Below, piece by piece: positions 29,646 through 32,814 of a stretch of DNA of 32,814 nucleotides (its first letter is position 1; every line of letters starts with the position of its first letter). A program made the position numbers and the translations under genes. The notes below the pieces were generated by a model. The model was not told the DNA's origin. It did no database searches and saw only the letters and a list, made by a program, of their open reading frames with translations. Source of the stretch: a virus; the IMG/VR virus record IMGVR_UViG_3300035698_017256, positions 1 to 32,814 of that record. One strand, given 5' to 3'.

Positions 29646-29810
29646 TTAGTCTAAACAGCTTATGCACCCACTACCCCCGCAACATGGGGTCTCAATCCAT
29701 CTATCGATCCGCTCTTTTTCAAGCGAATTAACATCTTCAGTTAATAGATAATCTTCATAGATCAATGGATCTAAATCGAGATCCATATCAAATAAATTAA
29801 CATTACTCAT
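29646..29810 (-). CDS. small protein with C-terminal Cys motif, 54 aa
   Basis: The ATG at 29810 overlaps the TGA of the upstream gene (ATGA) and has AAGGTG eight bases before it. The stop is TAA at 29646-29648. The product begins MSNVNLFDMDLDLDPLIYED, is acidic, and ends TPCCGGSGCISCLD, a C-C-x4-C-x2-C arrangement that could bind zinc. I know no family. The four-base overlap and good ribosome site show it is a real coupled gene. Confidence 0.65.
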   Translation of the reverse strand: MSNVNLFDMDLDLDPLIYEDYLLTEDVNSLEKERIDRWIETPCCGGSGCISCLD

Positions 29811-30478
29811 AAACAAAACACCTTTCCATCTACTCCTTTAACACTCCATTCTCCATCCAATTCAATAGTATCTACTGATTCTTTTAGAAGCTGCAACGGT
29901 ACAGTTAATCTAATCTTTGAACCCTTCAATATTTTAGTGACCCAATTCACTATCGACCCACCGCTTGTAACTATTCCTTCTAAAAGTGAAGCATTATTTG
30001 ATATCGTTGCACCCGAATCCCTCCCGGTTGCTTCAGCTATCGGGTATCCCAAGAAATAAACAGCGCTTGCGTATCCTGCTACGGTGTCTTTTGCTACAAT
30101 TTCAATCGCTACTTTTTCAGAGTTATACAAGAGTTCTAGTTCATCAATTGAATCCTCACAAAATGCTGGAATAGCCCAAGTCTTCCCTTCCGCATCCCAT
30201 TTTCCACCTAGCATTTTCAAACACTTTACTACGTGAATATTGTGTTTATAGTGATTGAAAAAACAGAATTCTTCCACTTGCTCCGCTTCTAGCTCATAGC
30301 GAACGTCTGTACCATACTTTGAATAAATTGAAATATCATTCACCAATAAATCGTAAACCTTCCCCTCCTCAAGATTTTTCGATTTTTCACAGGCTTTAAT
30401 TTTAACAGCGTAACCATTGTTAGTGGCTTGAATCCACACTCGATTTTTCTTAATGATATTGAATTCTTTGGTTTTCAT
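29807..30478 (-). CDS. hypothetical early protein with HARP-like motif, 223 aa
   Basis: A 223-residue protein. The middle contains HVVKCLKMLGGKWDAEGKTW followed by AIPAFCED (near residues 82-109), resembling the LK-x-x-G-x-x-WD-x-x-x-x-x-W-x-x-P turn of HARP-type and other small nucleic-acid-binding repeats. The N-terminal half is beta-rich; the C-terminal half is Ser/Gly/Leu-rich and ends DGEWSVKGVDGKVFCL. No catalytic residues are visible. First gene behind promoter P3. DNA or DNA-fork binding is an inference from that motif only. Confidence 0.55.
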   Translation of the reverse strand: MKTKEFNIIKKNRVWIQATNNGYAVKIKACEKSKNLEEGKVYDLLVNDISIYSKYGTDVRYELEAEQVEEFCFFNHYKHNIHVVKCLKMLGGKWDAEGKTWAIPAFCEDSIDELELLYNSEKVAIEIVAKDTVAGYASAVYFLGYPIAEATGRDSGATISNNASLLEGIVTSGGSIVNWVTKILKGSKIRLTVPLQLLKESVDTIELDGEWSVKGVDGKVFCL

Positions 30479-30523
30479 CTTGCGCTTCCCTGCTTGTTGT
30501 GTTTCGTTTGCTTTACTACACTA

Positions 30524-30566
30524 ATTATACTCTATGTTAACATTACTCACAAGGGCTAATGTTAAC
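30524..30566 (-). promoter_or_regulatory. early promoter P3 with operator
   Basis: Leftward TTGTGA (30547-30552), a 17-base spacer and TATAAT (30524-30529), identical boxes to P2 and P4. A perfect inverted repeat lies over it: GTTAACATTA (30536-30545), 11 bases, TAATGTTAAC (30557-30566). Same geometry as the P2 operator. Confidence 0.82.
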
Positions 30567-30610
30567 GTGATTAGGTAAATGAATGAAAAAGATGAGAAAT
30601 AAAATAACTT

Positions 30611-31159
30611 CTATTTTTTAAAAAATCTATAAAGCTCCAATGCATCGAGAAATAGCTTTTCATCTCGATCGTCAGAGTATTCTTTAAATTTAGCTGGGGC
30701 ACCGTTCTTATTGAGCATTAGACACGCTCGACGTTCAATTCCTGGGTCAATATGCGAGTTAGCTAAAATCTTGTATGCAGCAGTTTGCAGACTCCAAGAT
30801 TTCGAAGCAGTTTGCGGGGTCTTAATATCGATAATCATAGGTGAAGAATCTCCGACCATCGTAGCAACTAAATCTATTTGCCCGGATAGTTGCAGATTTG
30901 GGCAGTTAATACGTATCTCAGAATACATGATTGAATCACAAGCCGAAATGTACCACTCGATAAAACTTTTCACATACCCAGCGCAATCGTTATCAATAGA
31001 TTCCAACAATAAATGTTTTACATGCAGTTCGCAAAATCGATGTACTCGGGTTCCACGATTAGCGGCGTTAGCTAGCACATGAGCGGGTATATTGCCAAAA
31101 TCGTTCCACGGGCTTAAAACTTCTGTTACTCGGGTATAATTCTGTGGTATCTCTGTCAT
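30611..31159 (-). CDS. PD-(D/E)XK exonuclease, RecE/Cas4-like
   Basis: A 182-residue nuclease. The motif chain is plain: NRGTRVHRFCE with His40, Glu81 in SEIRINCP, LSGQIDLVAT with Asp96, IIDIKTPQT with Asp111 and Lys113, and LQTAAYKI with Gln125 and Tyr129. These are the Asp/Asp-Lys/Gln-Tyr set of RecB/Cas4/lambda-exo-type enzymes. It would resect DNA ends and feed the RecT-like annealing protein encoded further on. ATG 31159 has a strong GGAGGAG ribosome site. Shorter than lambda exonuclease and lacking a helicase. Confidence 0.85.
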   Translation of the reverse strand: MTEIPQNYTRVTEVLSPWNDFGNIPAHVLANAANRGTRVHRFCELHVKHLLLESIDNDCAGYVKSFIEWYISACDSIMYSEIRINCPNLQLSGQIDLVATMVGDSSPMIIDIKTPQTASKSWSLQTAAYKILANSHIDPGIERRACLMLNKNGAPAKFKEYSDDRDEKLFLDALELYRFFKK

Positions 31160-31230
31160 AACTCCTCCATTTTTGATTAATAAAAATGCTCGGGCTGGGA
31201 CGATTAGTCAACGTGCCAGCTCGAATAATA

Positions 31231-31467
31231 TTAGCCACGGATCAGATGTTGATATCTGACGCTAGACTGTCTAAAGCTTTTCCCAATCGTGCCTATTGAA
31301 ATTAACTTTGTGCGCACTCTCTGCAACGCTGTCAAATTGTGCAATCCAGTTTCATCATGCTTTACGGTTGTCTTGTGTAAATCTGAGAGAATTTCGCTTA
31401 ACTGACTGTCCAATTTTTTAATTAACAATCCTAGCTCGATTTCATTTCCTGAGACTTTATATGCCAT
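31231..31467 (-). CDS. hypothetical coiled-coil protein, 78 aa
   Basis: Read from ATG 31467, five bases after AGGGG; an upstream in-frame extension to 31491 (MQSTKGDS) looks less likely. The protein is helical and Leu/Lys-rich: MAYKVSGNEIELGLLIKKLD, then SQLSEILSDLHKTTVKHDET. It suggests a coiled coil of moderate length. It is the first leftward gene from promoter P4 next to the repressor gene, a place where anti-repressor or small regulatory genes often lie, but no family is recognised. Confidence 0.55.
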   Translation of the reverse strand: MAYKVSGNEIELGLLIKKLDSQLSEILSDLHKTTVKHDETGLHNLTALQRVRTKLISIGTIGKSFRQSSVRYQHLIRG

Positions 31468-31523
31468 GCTATCCCCTTTTGTTGATTGCATCTGTAAGGC
31501 ATCTCACAGTGCACTAAGAACCC

Positions 31524-31552
31524 ATTATACAGCGTATATTATTTTCTCACAA
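31524..31552 (-). promoter_or_regulatory. early promoter P4
   Basis: Leftward TTGTGA (31547-31552) and TATAAT (31524-31529), spaced 17 bases, the same boxes as P2 and P3, drive the coiled-coil gene at 31467. A half-site AATGTTAAG (31551-31559) sits between it and the rightward P5, so one bound repressor could affect both. Confidence 0.75.
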
Positions 31553-31559
31553 TGTTAAG

Positions 31560-31588
31560 TTTACATTAAAATTAGAAATGTTTATAAT
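31560..31588 (+). promoter_or_regulatory. rightward promoter P5 for the repressor
   Basis: TTTACA (31560-31565), a 17-base spacer and TATAAT (31583-31588) point at the Cro-like gene at 31621. The half-site AATGTTAAG ends next to its -35 box. Promoters P4 and P5 thus diverge from an overlapping control region, as around immunity genes of temperate phages. Confidence 0.75.
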
Positions 31589-31620
31589 GGAATTAACAGA
31601 AAGCGACATGGAGGCTTTTA

Positions 31621-31848
31621 ATGGATTTACAGGTATGGATGCTAAAACACGATATGGAAACGAGGGAGCTTGCCCGGATTATCGGAGTAACACGACAGGT
31701 CATCTGGCGGGTGAAAAATGGAAAAGCTTGCGAGCCGTCAACCGCTCAGAAAATTTACTTTCTGACCGGTGGAGCGGTAAAGCCGATTGAGAATCCAAAG
31801 GGGATGCCAAAGGGAACGAAAATTCTTAACAGAAAAAAGAGGATATAA
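31621..31848 (+). CDS. Cro-like helix-turn-helix repressor, 75 aa
   Basis: A 75-residue protein, started at ATG 31621, six bases after GGAGG. Residues 14-35 form an XRE/Cro-type helix-turn-helix: RELARIIGVTRQVIWRVKNG, with the usual hydrophobic positions and a turn Gly at 22. The remainder (QKIYFLTGGAVKPIENPKGM) fits Cro-type proteins. Basic C-terminus (KILNRKKRI). It stands between divergent promoters carrying the GTTARCAT half-site, so it is the best candidate to bind the shared operators at P1-P5. No larger CI-like repressor is in the window. Confidence 0.8.
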   Translation: MDLQVWMLKHDMETRELARIIGVTRQVIWRVKNGKACEPSTAQKIYFLTGGAVKPIENPKGMPKGTKILNRKKRI

Positions 31849-31860
31849 ACAATTCCCACA

Positions 31861-31889
31861 TTGTTTTTATCACCGATTTATGCTAAAAT
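31861..31889 (+). promoter_or_regulatory. rightward promoter upstream of the HNH-like gene
   Basis: TTGTTT (31861-31866), a 17-base spacer and TAAAAT (31884-31889), preceded by TGC, which gives an extended -10 element. It would start transcription near 31896, only a few bases before ATG 31903. That leader would be nearly absent, which weakens the case a little. Confidence 0.5.
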
Positions 31890-31902
31890 GGAAATAAGAA
31901 AT

Positions 31903-32397
31903 ATGAGCAAACATACTCCGAGTATATCTAGAGAATATCGAGCCTGGCAGCGTATGAAAACCGTCTGCTACAACAAAAATAATGCCGGCTACCGCACTTA
32001 CGGTGGCAGGGGTGTTGGAATGGATGAGTCATGGAAGGCATCGTTTAGCGCGTTTATTAATGATTCTGGTGAATGTCCTGAGGATTGCACTGGACTAGAG
32101 CTTATCAATTTAAATGGCGATTTTGAAAAACATAATTGTCGATGGGTTGGTCCAGGCAAGCGGCGTGCTTTAAAAGATATGCCAAACCAAAAAAACCGGG
32201 AATCAGTGAGATTGTATAAGAAACCCAAGAAAATCACTATCACGGTTGAACAAGATTATTTCGAATTTATCCAGCGACAAGCTATCGAAAAATCCCGCGA
32301 ATTAGGGTGGCCGATTTCAGCTACTGATCTGGTAAAGAAAATAATGAATGAGCAAATCCCCATGCCTGTTCAATTGAATTTATTTAGGAAGGGGTGA
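31903..32397 (+). CDS. degenerate HNH-like DNA-binding protein
   Basis: A 164-residue protein from ATG 31903. The N-terminal part REYRAWQRMKTVCYNKNNAG followed by YRTYGGRGVGMDESWKASFS, and later LELINLNGDFEKHNCRWVGP, follow the phage HNH/AP2-type endonuclease pattern (Y-x-x-W-x-x-M, YGGRG, D/N-x-x-G-x-x-x-x-N-C-R-W). The position normally reading R-I-D is I-N here and no catalytic His is evident, so it is probably inactive as a nuclease. The tail VEQDYFEFIQRQAIEKSREL looks like a helical DNA-binding segment. An alternative start at 31888 is possible. Confidence 0.68.
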   Translation: MSKHTPSISREYRAWQRMKTVCYNKNNAGYRTYGGRGVGMDESWKASFSAFINDSGECPEDCTGLELINLNGDFEKHNCRWVGPGKRRALKDMPNQKNRESVRLYKKPKKITITVEQDYFEFIQRQAIEKSRELGWPISATDLVKKIMNEQIPMPVQLNLFRKG

Positions 32398-32399
32398 CG

Positions 32400-32609
32400 A
32401 TGAGTACAGCAATAACTCTTATACAAGATCATATCGATAATCTTACAGAAAGACTGGGGACGCATATATCAGCACGGCAATTGTACAAAAATCAAGCGCT
32501 GCATGAGCAACGGCAGGCAGAGAGTCTGGACCCAGTGATTCAAGAACTTAAAAGGGTTCTTGATAGATTGAATTTTGATGAACTTAAGCGTGAAACTCGG
32601 ATCACTTGA
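32400..32609 (+). CDS. hypothetical coiled-coil protein, 69 aa
   Basis: Read from ATG 32400 behind AGGAAGGGG; an in-frame GTG at 32394 is the alternative. The product is a long helix: MSTAITLIQDHIDNLTERLG, then LYKNQALHEQRQAESLDPVI and QELKRVLDRLNFDELKRE. Its heptad-like pattern suggests dimers. It lies just after the HNH-like gene and overlaps the next start (TGATG), so all are one operon. No function is known. Confidence 0.6.
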   Translation: MSTAITLIQDHIDNLTERLGTHISARQLYKNQALHEQRQAESLDPVIQELKRVLDRLNFDELKRETRIT

Positions 32610-32806
32610 TGAAAAAAATAAGTGCAGTAATTGAAGTCATTTCTAATGAAATTGAGCGGATTGAGTCATGCATAAATGAAACCAGGGATAATTTGAGGGA
32701 TTTAGAAGAATGCCGACAGAATGACCTTGATTTCATCAGAGTGTATGAGTCGAGGTTAACGGATTTACGCGAATTTATAAGAATTGCTCAGTGCCCAAGT
32801 CCCTAG
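32609..32806 (+). CDS. hypothetical coiled-coil protein, 65 aa
   Basis: Read from ATG 32609, overlapping the previous TGA. A helical, charged protein: MKKISAVIEVISNEIERIES, then CINETRDNLRDLEECRQNDL, and LTDLREFIRIAQCPSP at the end. It resembles its neighbour in shape (heptad-rich, similar size), so the two may be diverged copies or form a complex. The window ends eight bases after its stop. No family is recognised. Confidence 0.58.
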   Translation: MKKISAVIEVISNEIERIESCINETRDNLRDLEECRQNDLDFIRVYESRLTDLREFIRIAQCPSP

Positions 32807-32814
32807 GATTAGGA

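Noticed and set aside
1-32814. CRISPR array, tRNA or rRNA genes, insertion sequence
   Set aside because: No direct short-spaced repeats, cloverleaf-like stretches or transposase motifs were seen; the only repeated elements are the operators and the protein modules.

Overview
The window reads as one stretch of a contractile-tailed (myovirus-type) bacteriophage or prophage genome. The evidence is an unbroken run of terminase, portal, capsid, neck, sheath, tube, tape-measure, baseplate and fibre genes. The DUF1073 portal, DUF2213 protease, DUF3383 sheath and DUF3277 tube resemble the gene order I remember from Bcep781/AP22-like phages of Gram-negative Proteobacteria. The DNA is moderately A+T-rich and uses AGGAGG-type ribosome sites. 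The host cannot be named from the sequence. No integrase, lysis gene, DNA polymerase or tRNA is visible, so this is probably not the whole genome.

Layout. (1) Positions 1-1709: four leftward accessory genes, including a DUF932 protein. (2) 1710-1831: divergent intergenic region. (3) 1832-6062: a rightward DNA-modification cassette: DUF1064-type nuclease, ParB-like protein, phage DpdA (7-deazaguanine DNA transglycosylase), GTP cyclohydrolase FolE, a SAM methyltransferase, QueD and QueE. (4) 6067-15385: terminase, portal, MuF-like protein, protease/scaffold, cement, major capsid and neck genes. (5) 15397-26944: sheath, tube, frameshifted tail chaperone, short tape measure, baseplate, fibre, and a Cys-rich terminal gene. 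(6) 26945-27037: convergent boundary with inverted repeats. (7) 27038-31467: leftward early genes with a RecT-like annealing protein and a PD-(D/E)XK exonuclease. At least four promoters serve them, and they share a GTTARCATTA operator motif. (8) 31560-32806: a divergent rightward operon starting with a Cro-like repressor.

How the genes fit together. FolE, QueD and QueE convert GTP to 7-carboxy-7-deazaguanine (CDG), and DpdA would exchange a 7-deazaguanine base into DNA, masking it from restriction. No QueC is visible, and a methyltransferase sits between folE and queD. The incorporated base could therefore be CDG, a host-completed preQ0, or a methylated and possibly undescribed derivative. 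The late genes build a short contractile particle: the tape measure is only 340 residues.

The strongest novelty signals are two. The first is the methyltransferase inside the 7-deazaguanine cassette. The second is a roughly 90-residue beta-rich module that occurs six times in three virion proteins (head cement, tail sheath, baseplate J). In sheath and baseplate one copy is inserted inside another copy, and that pair sits inside a carrier domain.
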